Source of the DNA: a virus
Reading direction: 5' to 3' (one strand)
Virus record (IMG/VR): IMGVR_UViG_3300035698_006503
Coordinates: 1-27,827 of that record
Length of the DNA stretch: 27,827 nt
In this document: piece after piece, positions 7,423-15,377 of the stretch
Layout of the letters: every line of letters starts with the position of its first letter
Position numbering within the stretch: position 1 is the first letter of the stretch
Notes under the pieces: model-generated
Database searches by the model: none
What the model was told of the DNA's origin: nothing
Seen by the model: the letters and a program-made list of their open reading frames with translations, nothing else
Program-made: the position numbers and the translations under genes

Positions 7423-8070
7423 TTAACCTAGGCGGTAAGTCACGAAGGTGTTGGCCGCAGTCTTGCGGGTGCGGAAGCTCGCCGCATTGCCGTGGATTAA
7501 ACCCGTAGTTGAGTGTGCCGACTGCACGATCATCGTGCCCACAACCGTGTGCGCAGACCCGGCCGTGACCGTCACCGTGTCCGCTGCTGCGGCCGAAAGG
7601 TTGATCAGGGTCCAGTCGAATGACTCGCCAATCGCCATCTCAAGGCCTGCGTCGGACAGGGTGCCGGTGGGCAGTGTGTAGGCCGCAGTTCCACCCACTG
7701 TGTGAGTCCCGGTAATGAGGCCACCGAGTAGCTCAGTTATGGTGAGGGTCACTGCGGTCGTCTTGGCCGCTGGCGCACCCTGCAGTTGCCCGTCGAAGAG
7801 CTCGAGGACGACAGGTGCTGAGCCGACTTGGTACAGAACGTCAGCAGCCCCCGCGTGGATCTCGACAGTGGCGCCGTCTGCGTAAGCCCCGAACACTATC
7901 TGTCCGTTCGTCACGGTGCCTAGCAGAGTTTTTACGTCAGGCACGTTGGGGTGCCTGACTACTCGGTATACTTGGGCCACGTCTTTAGTGTAGACCGCGA
8001 TACTCTCTGTGGCAGGGACCGTGATGCTGACGCCTAGCCCACCTTGCTTGTATATGATATTAGAAGACAT
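7423..8070 (-). CDS. Capsid decoration / head-fibre-type protein (215 aa)
   Basis: The gene starts at ATG 8070 with GGAGAAAGACT directly before it. The protein is rich in Ala, Thr, Val and Gly, with no Cys and a strongly alternating beta pattern. The N-terminal ~90 residues look like one beta domain, and the C-terminal ~110 residues (LPTGTLSDAGLEMAIGESFD to TFVTYRLG) look like a second, trimeric-type domain found in phage decoration and fibre proteins. It is the first gene after the coat protein and is bracketed by hairpins on both sides, suggesting separate control of a highly expressed virion component. The decoration role is inferred. Confidence 0.6.
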   Translation of the reverse strand: MSSNIIYKQGGLGVSITVPATESIAVYTKDVAQVYRVVRHPNVPDVKTLLGTVTNGQIVFGAYADGATVEIHAGAADVLYQVGSAPVVLELFDGQLQGAPAAKTTAVTLTITELLGGLITGTHTVGGTAAYTLPTGTLSDAGLEMAIGESFDWTLINLSAAAADTVTVTAGSAHTVVGTMIVQSAHSTTGLIHGNAASFRTRKTAANTFVTYRLG

Positions 8071-8090
8071 AGTCTTTCTCCGTTAAGATT

Positions 8091-8113
8091 TAAAAGTCGC
8101 AGCCGGAGCTGCG
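8091..8113 (-). terminator. Rho-independent-type terminator after the coat protein gene
   Basis: On the minus strand the sequence reads CGCAGC-TCCG-GCTGCG followed by ACTTTTA: a 6-base GC stem, a tetraloop and a short T tract, 14 bases after the end of the coat gene and before the next ribosome site. This is the classical position for a partial terminator that keeps coat protein mRNA above downstream transcripts. Confidence 0.6.
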
Positions 8114-8126
8114 GGGTTAGGCTAGC

Positions 8127-9392
8127 TTACGTTTGGTTAAACAACATGATACCTGACATTTCAGGCTGTTTGTTCACAACCCCGAACAACGTGTCGAGTC
8201 GGTATTTAGTTTTCATCGTGTTTATGTCGTATTGTTTGGCCCACACCAACTCGATGCCATTCTCGGTGGACGCGCGCATAACTGCTGCGCCCGCGTCCGA
8301 AGGGACCGCATACCTACCTGGTAGGATCTCTAGCGCGTCTTTCTGCCAGAAGGGGTTAATAGCGGCGGCTACCGTGTTCAAGAACACAATGGCTGCAGTC
8401 GCGGAGCCAGTGACCGATACGTTCTGGTACTGAGCCTCTGCGTCCGTGGCACCTTGGTTTGAGATGAGGGGAGGGCTGATCGTCGCCGTGGTGGATGAGT
8501 CCACCGATATAACCCGGAAGGTCTTCAGCTGACCCGTCGACTGCTTGGTGATGTGGTGCGTTGCTTCCACTCCCGCTATGGTGAAACAGTCACCGGCTAC
8601 GACGCTAGTCGTTGATGACCACGTAACCGTTTGGTACCGGTTGTCCACGTTGCTGCGCTCGCCCGTTGCTGAGGTGCGGGTTGCCACTGGCGTGTAGAAA
8701 TTAGCGCCAGCCACTAAGGTGTTGATAGTGAGCGACCCACCACCAGCTGCCGCCGTAATGCGGTTGGCGTAGTCAAGCTTGAACGTCTCGAAACTCGACA
8801 CCTCACCGACGTACGATTTCTCGTAGGCGTTCGTGGGCTTGGCATTCATCGTCCCCCGTGCAGCCAGGTTGCTGGCCATGCTGTTGTAGTCACGGGAGCT
8901 TAGCGCCATGTAGCGGTCGCTCATAGTGACGCCTTGCTCGTTCAGGATCGAGTCGCACTCAGCAACGTCGTCATACCCAGAAGCAACGGCGGACCGTTTA
9001 ACGACCATAGTGCCTTGGGTGGATGCTGTGTTCATGATAGCGACGTTGATGTCGGAGGCGAGTTTCTGCTTGGCTGCTTCACCTAGGCGGTTCTCCTGCA
9101 ACGCATCACGCAACTCTTTGGCATCCATGATCCACGGCGACGATTTCTCGAAGCCCAGGGTCGCTGGTACAGAGAGCTGCGTGCTCTCGTTAAAGTTGGC
9201 CGTCTGGTCCATGCCGTCAAATGACTGGGCTATGTAGGGCTGTGGGCGCCAGATAACGTCGCCTGATCGCTCCATGCCAGCGTCGCCAGTATTGTACTTA
9301 GATACGTTGTTAGACAGTATCAAGTAATCGTGAAACCCTTCAAGGATCTCTTCGAACGCAACGCGTTCCTCTTTCGAAAATGCATTAGACAT
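8127..9392 (-). CDS. Major capsid protein, P22 gp5-type coat protein
   Basis: A 421-residue protein from ATG 9392 with AGGAGA seven bases upstream. It is preceded by scaffold and portal genes in the usual P22 order. Regions typical of the P22 coat family are a long N-terminal helical region (about 1-130), a beta-rich inserted domain in the second half (about 225-330, around GDCFTIAGVEATHHITKQST), and a C-terminal segment with GRYAVPSDAGAAVMRAST and a terminal beta strand region. Length is close to the 430 residues of P22 gp5. Terminator-like hairpins downstream fit a highly expressed virion gene. No truncation is seen. Confidence 0.9.
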   Translation of the reverse strand: MSNAFSKEERVAFEEILEGFHDYLILSNNVSKYNTGDAGMERSGDVIWRPQPYIAQSFDGMDQTANFNESTQLSVPATLGFEKSSPWIMDAKELRDALQENRLGEAAKQKLASDINVAIMNTASTQGTMVVKRSAVASGYDDVAECDSILNEQGVTMSDRYMALSSRDYNSMASNLAARGTMNAKPTNAYEKSYVGEVSSFETFKLDYANRITAAAGGGSLTINTLVAGANFYTPVATRTSATGERSNVDNRYQTVTWSSTTSVVAGDCFTIAGVEATHHITKQSTGQLKTFRVISVDSSTTATISPPLISNQGATDAEAQYQNVSVTGSATAAIVFLNTVAAAINPFWQKDALEILPGRYAVPSDAGAAVMRASTENGIELVWAKQYDINTMKTKYRLDTLFGVVNKQPEMSGIMLFNQT

Positions 9393-9410
9393 AAAATGTC
9401 TCCTAATCTA

Positions 9411-10298
9411 TTAAGTTTTAGACTTGCGGATTTTCCGTTTGTACGCGGCGACTGCTGTGTAGTCCCCTGTCTTCTCGGCTTTCTCCCGCAGTCCGTCTAG
9501 TGTTGAGTCCACCGTGCCCCCAGAGGGTCCGGTACCAGTTACCTTTCGTTCTGGCGCTGGTGGCGCCTTACGTTTGCCCACTTTCAGATCTTTCTCCAGT
9601 TTGGCAACCGCAAAAGCGAATTGCACGGGGTCTTTCAGGGCAGCGAGTTCTTTACTGCGATCAGGGTTTCGATGAAGAGCCAGGAACACTAACGCTGAGT
9701 TCTCGGCACCTTGGATAACTATGCCTTGCTGCGTCTGGTCGAATGTGTCGGTTACGTAGGACTCTACCTCCTCGTAGTCTTTCACCTTCAACTTGTCACG
9801 CTGCGCCCCGTACACGCCCAGCCTAGCATCCCACGCGTCTTTCTGCGCTTTCTGCTGGCCAGACACCAAAGCCGCTTGGTCATCCGCTTTACGCTTCTGA
9901 TCATGCCACCCTGTGAGGGCTGTCTCGTACTCGTCGGTATCGTACCCGAAATCGCTAAGCGCTGGCTTTTTTCCGAGCTCGACCTGCTTTGGTTCAGGGT
10001 TCTGCTGGGCTTCTAGCTTTTTCTTAAGATCTCGATTTTCCCGCTGGATTTCCCGGTTAGATTTTCGTAGTTCCCGGACCCACGTGGGCGCTTTCTCTTC
10101 CTCCTCGATCTCGGGGGCTGGTGTGTCCCCTATGGTGATTACGATCTCGTCGTCATCGTCATCTTCGCTAGGCTCTGTTTTCTTGTCAGCCTCTAGCTCT
10201 ACGTCGTCGTCAACCTTAAGCTCTTCGTCCAGTTCTACCTCAACGTCAAGCTCTAGCTCGTCCTCTGCCACTACTACCTTCTCTTGCTGCTTAGTCAT
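9411..10298 (-). CDS. Scaffolding protein (P22 gp8-like)
   Basis: A 295-residue, strongly charged protein between portal and coat genes. Residues 1-65 are extremely acidic runs of Asp/Glu. Residues 72-100 form a basic/polar coiled coil, the middle is helical, and the C-terminus is basic (RKIRKSKT), the part that in P22 gp8 binds coat protein. Position, charge distribution and length all fit a P22-type internal scaffold needed for procapsid assembly. The ATG at 10298 has GAGGT upstream. Sequence similarity to P22 gp8 itself is weak, so assignment rests on architecture and order. Confidence 0.85.
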   Translation of the reverse strand: MTKQQEKVVVAEDELELDVEVELDEELKVDDDVELEADKKTEPSEDDDDDEIVITIGDTPAPEIEEEEKAPTWVRELRKSNREIQRENRDLKKKLEAQQNPEPKQVELGKKPALSDFGYDTDEYETALTGWHDQKRKADDQAALVSGQQKAQKDAWDARLGVYGAQRDKLKVKDYEEVESYVTDTFDQTQQGIVIQGAENSALVFLALHRNPDRSKELAALKDPVQFAFAVAKLEKDLKVGKRKAPPAPERKVTGTGPSGGTVDSTLDGLREKAEKTGDYTAVAAYKRKIRKSKT

Positions 10299-10317
10299 GT
10301 AGACCTCGTCTTCTACT

Positions 10318-10339
10318 CACCCACTAGAGCGACTGGGTG
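10318..10339. other. Short hairpin in the spacer between the hidden small gene and scaffold
   Basis: A 6-base inverted repeat CACCCA / TGGGTG with a 10-base loop lies in the spacer 10299-10380. There is no T tract beyond it on the coding strand, so it is not a convincing terminator; it may affect scaffold mRNA translation. Nothing else is recognised in this spacer. Confidence 0.3.
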
Positions 10340-10380
10340 GATGTCGCTTGGCTCACGCACACTGCTGCTGGATCGCTCAC

Positions 10381-10640
10381 TCAGCTGACAATGTCCGCGA
10401 ATAAACCTGTAAAACCTGCTTTGACGTCCTGTGTACCCGTGGACGCCAACGCTGTCATAGATATCAAGCTGTTGGGCTGTATGATCTCGTACGGGTGAAA
10501 CTCTTCCGTAAGGTCTTCCTGTTCAACCTGACCCTGTGCCCGTACGTGGCGTAGATCTCCGCCGCCGCGAGGTTGAAGTAGTCGTTGATTATTAGGTCCT
10601 GGTTGAACCCTTCGCCACTAAAATCCTTAGTTTTCGCCAC
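10381..10640 (-). CDS. Small protein between portal and scaffold, hidden by a one-base frameshift
   Basis: The gap after the portal gene contains a coding frame in two pieces. It starts at GTG 10640, 14 bases inside the end of the portal gene, and reads MAKTKDFSGEGFNQDLIIND then YFNLAAAEIYATYG. After the GGG at 10539-10541 (CCC on the plus strand), a one-base shift continues as AQGQVEQEDLTEEFHPYEI and on to FTGLFADIVS, stop at 10381. Adding one G to that run gives an uninterrupted 86-residue protein. Composition on both sides of the shift is protein-like, and the combined length is exactly in frame. It is rich in acidic and hydrophobic residues with no Cys. A structural or assembly role is suggested only by position; I do not recognise a family. 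Confidence 0.65.
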
Positions 10641-12696
10641 GATTCACTTCCTCGATGGGGGACCCCGGCACCGTTGGGGGTGCTATTCGGGGTCCTAACT
10701 CTTTTATGACGTCCATCAATGCTTTGAGCTTGTCCAAATCTAGGCCTGCTAGTATCTCTTGGGTCTCGGCGCGTGTCTTGTCCGCCTTCGCTTGCTCGCT
10801 GACTGTTTCCACTTGGTTTTTAACAGCCTCAGTTTGTTCCTTAGAAGCGGCGGCCTCGAGGTACTGATCCTCTGCCGACGGCTTCTGGTTCGCTTTCTCT
10901 TCTGCGAGGTTTTTGGCCTCCTCCTCGGTGGGGTCCACTACGCCCATCCGTATAAGCTTGAGCCGGAAGTAGTCACGCACGTCGCTAATACCTTCCCCTT
11001 CCATGTTCATCATGGCCATAGCGCCCAGTACCTGCTTGGTCTCCGGGTCTTCGGTCATGCCGGCCATGTTGACCAGGGTTCGTACGGTTGACGAGCGTTT
11101 AGTCGAGCTAGAAGGGCCTACGTCTACGCTCACATCAAACTTAGCGCGGGACAGGTCATTATCGTACTCGTCGGATGTACCCTCCATCGTGGGCCTCATG
11201 AGCTCCACCTGTGACAGCTCGCCCCGTAGCCCCACCGACTTCATGGTGCGGCCTTCCTCGACGAATAGCTCCTTCGCCATGCCGAGCCATACCTCACCGC
11301 AACGCTTCACTGCCTTAGCCATGTTGCTCATGTATATGTAAGTCTGCATGTCCAGCTGGTTCTGCACGAGGTGCGCCGTCTCTGTCGATATGTTGCCCGC
11401 TATTTTCTCGCCATCTTGTCTGTTACCCAGCAGGTCGTTGAGGTCGTCCTCGGTGATCTGCAAGAGCGCGGCCAGTGCCTGGGGTATCTGTGCTGTCTGG
11501 GTATACGCCAAGGGGCCTGCAGGCATCTCGTTGCCATTGGCGTCCATGATAGGGTTGACCAGCAGGTAGGGGAAGTTCTTGACGTTATCGTCCTCCCACA
11601 TAGTCTGGTGGCCGATTATCTGCTCGGGGGTGAGTATGGGCTTAGCGACAGAACCTAGCGCGCTGATCTCTCCCAGCTTGGATAGCTGCATGTTCTTGAG
11701 GCGCTGCGAGTCTTTGGCCAATCTTACGTGGCCCATACAGCGCTCAACGTTATCTATGAACCATCGTTTACCATACATAGGGATGATGGGTATACAGTTC
11801 CCTACGATGTAGCCACAGTCCTCCAGCACCTTACCGCCAGACAGTATGTACTTACGTATCTTGCGGCGTTTAATCTTCTTGATTCGTATCTCCTGCGCAC
11901 CGGTTGCCTCCAGCATCTCCAGCTGGTCCTCGAGCTCATCGTCGGTAAGGCGCAGCTCGGTCCCATCTAGTTTCTCCCATACATGGATGCGCTCCGATCG
12001 CTCTTCTACCCGGTAGTACTCCGCGACGTACACCACGTCCGGGGTGTTCCAATCGAACTCATGTTCCTCGACCGTCTTGGGCCAGCTGCTGGGGTCGTCG
12101 TCCCACTCGTCCTCGTAGGCTTGCGGGGTCATGCTGGTCAGAACGAAGCACTGCTTCGCGTCCGCCTTGTCTTGTCTTTTGGCTTGTAGGTCAAAGAACA
12201 CGGAGCTATCCGCGTCAAATATGGGCTCGATGGATATGCCCTGTCGGTCGTCCTCCGGGTCTTCATCATCTTCGTACTCAGCACGTAAGCGCCACGCACC
12301 GAACCCTCCGCCAACTGCTTCCTCGAACGCGTTGTCGTAGGCCTCTTCTGCGCCCGATTTGTCCTCGTCGGCACGGTAGAGCCCGTCGCAAACGTCGGCC
12401 AGCTTGTCATTAGCTGAGCCGTCTTTGCTGACGAAGTCCACGGTTATGCGGTTGTTGCGGTACTCGTTGATGATGCGGATTACTGCTAGGTGGATCTTGT
12501 TTACTTCAAACTTGGGCTTATTGGCGAACTGGTCTTGCAGGTCGCCCTCCCACTGTGCCCCTGCGATGGAGTAGAACCGGCGGTCCTGCAGGCACTGCTT
12601 GCGCTCATCCCGTAGTACACTCTGTATGCCATTGAATTGAATCAGGGCTTCTTGGTGTACTTCGCTGAGGCGTTGCTCTTTGTTTTTACGTGCCAT
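10627..12696 (-). CDS. Portal protein, P22 gp1-type (689 aa)
   Basis: The protein begins at ATG 12696, which overlaps the stop of the preceding 86-aa gene as TAATG. Length is close to the 725 residues of P22 gp1. The N-terminal region has the typical portal segment GIQSVLRDERKQCLQDRRFY, then GAQWEGDLQDQFANKPKFE and NKIHLAVIRIINEYRNN, characteristic of the P22 portal family. The middle has wing-domain beta segments, and the C-terminal ~80 residues (about 600-675) are a long Gln/Glu/Lys/Ala-rich helix matching the barrel/crown helices. It forms the dodecameric DNA channel and the docking site for terminase and for the gp4-like factor. No broken motifs. Confidence 0.93.
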   Translation of the reverse strand: MARKNKEQRLSEVHQEALIQFNGIQSVLRDERKQCLQDRRFYSIAGAQWEGDLQDQFANKPKFEVNKIHLAVIRIINEYRNNRITVDFVSKDGSANDKLADVCDGLYRADEDKSGAEEAYDNAFEEAVGGGFGAWRLRAEYEDDEDPEDDRQGISIEPIFDADSSVFFDLQAKRQDKADAKQCFVLTSMTPQAYEDEWDDDPSSWPKTVEEHEFDWNTPDVVYVAEYYRVEERSERIHVWEKLDGTELRLTDDELEDQLEMLEATGAQEIRIKKIKRRKIRKYILSGGKVLEDCGYIVGNCIPIIPMYGKRWFIDNVERCMGHVRLAKDSQRLKNMQLSKLGEISALGSVAKPILTPEQIIGHQTMWEDDNVKNFPYLLVNPIMDANGNEMPAGPLAYTQTAQIPQALAALLQITEDDLNDLLGNRQDGEKIAGNISTETAHLVQNQLDMQTYIYMSNMAKAVKRCGEVWLGMAKELFVEEGRTMKSVGLRGELSQVELMRPTMEGTSDEYDNDLSRAKFDVSVDVGPSSSTKRSSTVRTLVNMAGMTEDPETKQVLGAMAMMNMEGEGISDVRDYFRLKLIRMGVVDPTEEEAKNLAEEKANQKPSAEDQYLEAAASKEQTEAVKNQVETVSEQAKADKTRAETQEILAGLDLDKLKALMDVIKELGPRIAPPTVPGSPIEEVNRGEN

Positions 12697-12956
12697 TACT
12701 CACAGTACTCCGGTAGTATCTTGCGGCGTATGTCTATTTCGCAGTCTATCACATCCCTTTGCATTACGGCTATCTCCCCCACAAGCGCCATGGCCTGGCC
12801 CCCTGTCACGAACTGGTTGAACGTGGCGGCGTTACTCAGAGACCCTGCAAAGGCTATGCCTTGCACCTGCCCTGTCTCGGCCTCAGCCAGTAGCTCCTCC
12901 AGCATAGAGATGACAGTGGGGTTGGGAGTGGGCTTTACTTCTTGCATACGTATCAC
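12696..12956 (-). CDS. Small conserved phage protein between terminase and portal
   Basis: An 86-residue protein; the start is GTG 12956, overlapping the TGA of the large terminase, or ATG 12947 three codons later. Residues 10-30 (PNPTVISMLEELLAEAETG) and the following QGIAFAGSLSN match a type of short protein often encoded in this exact position in podovirus genomes. It is predicted to be a small alpha/beta protein without membrane segments. No function is known to me. Confidence 0.65.
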   Translation of the reverse strand: MIRMQEVKPTPNPTVISMLEELLAEAETGQVQGIAFAGSLSNAATFNQFVTGGQAMALVGEIAVMQRDVIDCEIDIRRKILPEYCE

Positions 12957-14308
12957 CAGTGGTTCCTGGACGGGGTTGCTATGACGCTTGAGTGATCTTT
13001 TTTCTCGTAGTTAGTGGGCCATATGTAATCAACGCAGTAACCGATGGCTGTTGTGACATGCTGATATTCGCTGTCGTCTTCTAGAAACGTACTTCCCTGC
13101 TTTGTCTGTACCGTCGCCAGCCCCTTGTGGCAGTAGGGGGCGCGCTGTGGGTTGACGAACAGCGAGACGTCGCCCGCTGCGTTCTTGATCTTGGCTCTGA
13201 CAGAGTTCTGCCTGTCACGTATGGCTGGTGCTGCATTCTTGACTTGTCGCTTGACAACCCAGTCATTACCTCTAAGAACCTTTTCAATTTCGATATAATC
13301 AGAATTATGTCCATGCTTCTCTCCTGCCTTGCCTGCGGGGTCACCGTACAGAAGTATAGTGCGGTTCGGGTGTTTTGCATACCGGTCCACGAACTCCTCG
13401 GCTGATTGCCTCGCTACCGCTGACGTGAGGATGATCTCGTCCAGGATGTGCAGCTCGTTCCGGCCCTCCCCCCTGCGTACCCCGATGGCGGAGCTCATAG
13501 GCGTGTAGTTGAAGTCATGGAACCACAGCAGCTGCTCGGCCGGCTTGATCGTGTCAGCGGTGTGATTGTGGGACCCGTAGTCCTCGTAGATCTTGCCAGT
13601 AGCGGTCTCGAAGCTGGCCTCGTACTCTTGCTTGTACTGTCGCACAGACATCCTACGCTTAGCTGCTTCGATCATCTCGGCCGGCAGGATATCCGAGCTA
13701 GGCCAGGTGTAGAACCCCCAGTCGGGGTCGCCTGAGTTCTGTGCGTACTCAGCCAGCTCGTAGTAGTGATTCAGACCGTCGGGTACCCCTATCAACCAGC
13801 ACCAGGCGCGGTGGTCTGGCTTAGACGGGTTGAATGTGTCCAGTGCGGGGGATATGTTCTCGGCCCACGCTGTGGCCTTGATGTCTGCTATCTCGTCTAT
13901 GACACCCCCCGTCCAGAACGTACCTTCGATGCGCTGGGGCTGGTCTAGCCCAACAAGTGTGATGGTGCTGCGGTTGGGCATTGTGATGGTGAGCTCTGTC
14001 TCACTGACGGAGCCCCTGGGCAGGACTGACGCGAAACACAGACGCTTCATGTCTTCCCAGTAAATCTTTTTGACTTGTGGCCTCGTTGGTGCTGCGAGAA
14101 AATATGACTCGTTTGAGTGGCGCATAACCTCACGTGCTAGGAATCGCTTAGCCCGTTCGGTCTTGCCAGACCGTCGGCCTGCAGGCACCACCTTGAAGCG
14201 TGTGGTGTCCTCCACCAGTGCTCGCTGGACAGGATGGTCCTTGAGCTTGTACCAGCGCTCTAAGTCCCTCAGCTGTCCGGGTGGCAACGGGGCGTGGGTG
14301 TCGGTCAA
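12953..14308 (-). CDS. terL: Terminase large subunit (TerL)
   Basis: A 451-residue packaging motor. The start is TTG 14308, supported by AGGAG eight bases upstream and by overlap with the stop of a tiny upstream ORF; no ATG is available in frame nearby. ATPase motifs are visible: Walker A PAGRRSGKT (residues 42-50) and Walker B GGVIDEIAD with D138 and E139. The RNase-H-like nuclease shows D265 in WFHDFNYTP, D323 in LLYGDPAGK and a late HVTTAIGYCVDY motif. It cuts and translocates DNA into the procapsid through the portal. The gene order TerS-TerL-portal is standard. Confidence 0.93.
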   Translation of the reverse strand: MTDTHAPLPPGQLRDLERWYKLKDHPVQRALVEDTTRFKVVPAGRRSGKTERAKRFLAREVMRHSNESYFLAAPTRPQVKKIYWEDMKRLCFASVLPRGSVSETELTITMPNRSTITLVGLDQPQRIEGTFWTGGVIDEIADIKATAWAENISPALDTFNPSKPDHRAWCWLIGVPDGLNHYYELAEYAQNSGDPDWGFYTWPSSDILPAEMIEAAKRRMSVRQYKQEYEASFETATGKIYEDYGSHNHTADTIKPAEQLLWFHDFNYTPMSSAIGVRRGEGRNELHILDEIILTSAVARQSAEEFVDRYAKHPNRTILLYGDPAGKAGEKHGHNSDYIEIEKVLRGNDWVVKRQVKNAAPAIRDRQNSVRAKIKNAAGDVSLFVNPQRAPYCHKGLATVQTKQGSTFLEDDSEYQHVTTAIGYCVDYIWPTNYEKKDHSSVIATPSRNHW

Positions 14309-14428
14309 CTCATGAGCTCCTGACGTCGCACAAGTACATCATCCAGGTCAGCCATAAGCAGCACCTGCTCGCCTAGTAGATCTCTCGCCGCGAGGTCTAT
14401 CGTGAGGTATGCCTGTGTATTTTCTCAT
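14305..14428 (-). CDS. Tiny ORF between terminase genes, apparently frameshifted
   Basis: An ATG at 14428 follows AGGAA at a good spacing (nine bases). After ATG AGA the frame is lost in an A run (TTTT at 14420-14423 on the plus strand). With one A removed it reads MRNTQAYLTIDLAARDLLGE, then QVLLMADLDDVLVRRQELMS and a stop at 14305 that overlaps the TTG start of TerL. The corrected length is 40 residues. The clean SD, the coupling to TerL and the amphipathic helical sequence argue for a genuine small gene, possibly a terminase regulator; function unknown. Confidence 0.5.
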
Positions 14429-14454
14429 GTGGGGGTGTTCCTGTGTGGTCAGAC
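14429..14454 (+). repeat. 26-bp repeat, copy 1 (second copy at 25510-25535)
   Basis: This sequence matches 25510-25535 at 25 of 26 bases in the same orientation, with the last 18 bases (GTTCCTGTGTGGTCAGAC) identical. It covers the last codons and stop of the small terminase and the region just before the tiny ORF. See findings for possible roles. Confidence 0.7.
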
Positions 14455-15018
14455 CGGGAGCCGGTCAGCTAGGGCCGCGAGCTGTTGGGCTACGGCTTCA
14501 GGAGATGTGGGGTTGGCGTTAGCCTCGGGGGCGAACGCAGACACGTCCGTAAGCTTGCCTATGAGCTCTAATGCCTTCATGCGGCAGTTACCCCTTAGTC
14601 GTATCTTTTTGGAGTCTACGAGGCCCTTGTCGTCCTGCTTGGACATAACGTCTACGGCATACTCGTGTATGCAGTACCAGTCCTCCTCGGTTGCGTCCTT
14701 GAAGTTGTACGCCGCATCACCGTTCCCGTCGGTCACTAGGAACTTACTGATATTAAAACTGGCTATCTTGTGCAGCTGCGTCAGCACCCACGTGGCGTCA
14801 ATCTTCAAGTCTGCGAGTACTTCTTGTTGCACGTGCCTGACGGCCTCGGCCACCAGGGGGTGCTTGAACGCCTCACTGGCGCGAACGCTAATTACATGTA
14901 CCGTCATGCCCGACGTCTCAAACCCGTGCTTATACGCCGCTAGCTTGTTGCGTGTGGGGTCATTCAAGTAGTGCGACACCATCGATTGCATCTTGGGCGT
15001 GAACCTGTGCTGACTCAT
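14449..15018 (-). CDS. terS: Terminase small subunit (TerS)
   Basis: A 189-residue protein starting at ATG 15018 with AGGAGAGCA before it. The frame extends further upstream to 15135, but that part has shadow composition and crosses the promoter region, so it is rejected. The N-terminus (HRFTPKMQSMVSHYLNDPTR) is the DNA-binding helix-turn-helix region of Terminase_2-type small subunits. A helical oligomerisation middle (DATWVLTQLHKIASFNIS) follows, then a C-terminal KALELIGKLTDVSAFAP motif typical of the family. It recognises the packaging site and activates TerL, encoded just downstream. Confidence 0.88.
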   Translation of the reverse strand: MSQHRFTPKMQSMVSHYLNDPTRNKLAAYKHGFETSGMTVHVISVRASEAFKHPLVAEAVRHVQQEVLADLKIDATWVLTQLHKIASFNISKFLVTDGNGDAAYNFKDATEEDWYCIHEYAVDVMSKQDDKGLVDSKKIRLRGNCRMKALELIGKLTDVSAFAPEANANPTSPEAVAQQLAALADRLPV

Positions 15019-15051
15019 TGCTCTCCTGCTCTGGCGCGAGGGTACCGTGGA

Positions 15052-15065
15052 TTTACTCGAGTAAA
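15052..15065. promoter_or_regulatory. Perfect 14-bp palindrome TTTACTCGAGTAAA (operator candidate)
   Basis: A perfectly self-complementary site overlaps the predicted -10/start region of the leftward promoter upstream of the small terminase. A dimeric repressor bound here would block late transcription. The binding protein is unknown; the excisionase-like or TetR-like proteins in the window are candidates only by inference. Confidence 0.5.
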
Positions 15066-15093
15066 CTATAAGCCACCGCAGGCCGTAAGACAA
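15065..15093 (-). promoter_or_regulatory. Leftward sigma70-like promoter for the packaging/virion genes
   Basis: Reading leftward, TTGTCT (15093-15088) is followed after 17 bases by TATAGT (15070-15065), about 50 bases upstream of the TerS start codon. The -10 edges into the palindrome at 15052-15065. Match to consensus is moderate (4/6 and 5/6). A phage sigma factor is encoded in the window, so late promoters might instead follow another consensus. Confidence 0.45.
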
Positions 15094-15124
15094 GGAGCAG
15101 CAGCTCTTCGACCAAAAAGTAACC

Positions 15125-15152
15125 AAGGGGCACAAGGGGGGGGTACAAGGGG
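15125..15152 (-). repeat. TTGTRCCCC-type repeats, inverted pair
   Basis: Two copies of the repeat in reverse orientation (AAGGGGCACAAGGGG and GGGGTACAAGGGG) lie back to back. They are the complement of the forward copies found at 15256-15468. Confidence 0.65.
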
Positions 15153-15255
15153 TGTTCTTCCCTATACGCGCTCAGACTCGTGCTTGCGCCCTTGCTCCTG
15201 CTCCTGCTCGCCCCACTTTTCTATAACTAATACTAATAGAACTAAAGAAGAGAAG

Positions 15256-15281
15256 TTGTACCCCTTATACCCCTATAGCCC
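15256..15281 (+). repeat. TTGTRCCCC-type repeat, forward copy 1
   Basis: TTGTACCCCTTATACCCC followed by the decayed third unit TATAGCCC. It is preceded by a run of A/T-rich TAACTAATACTAAT-type sequence. Confidence 0.6.
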
Positions 15282-15327
15282 TACAGCCCGCCGGACACCA
15301 AGGCCCTACCGGGGGCACGTCCACCCG

Positions 15328-15370
15328 AAGTTGTACCCCGTTTACGCCTAAGTTGTGCCCCTTGTGCCCC
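15328..15370 (+). repeat. TTGTRCCCC-type repeats, forward copies 2 and 3
   Basis: AAGTTGTACCCCGTTTACGCC is followed directly by AAGTTGTGCCCCTTGTGCCCC; both begin with AAGTTGT and are about 22 bases apart, i.e. two turns of the helix, as expected of iterons. Confidence 0.65.
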
Positions 15371-15377
15371 TCCTCAT

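Noticed and set aside
15019-15135. Upstream extension of the small terminase to 15135
   Set aside because: The added residues (Cys/Ser-rich) are atypical, the segment holds the promoter and palindrome, and ATG 15018 has a strong AGGAG.
14971-15351. 126-aa plus-strand ORF over the terminase start and control region
   Set aside because: It crosses the leftward promoter and the repeats, has low-complexity Pro/Arg/Tyr composition and no ribosome site.
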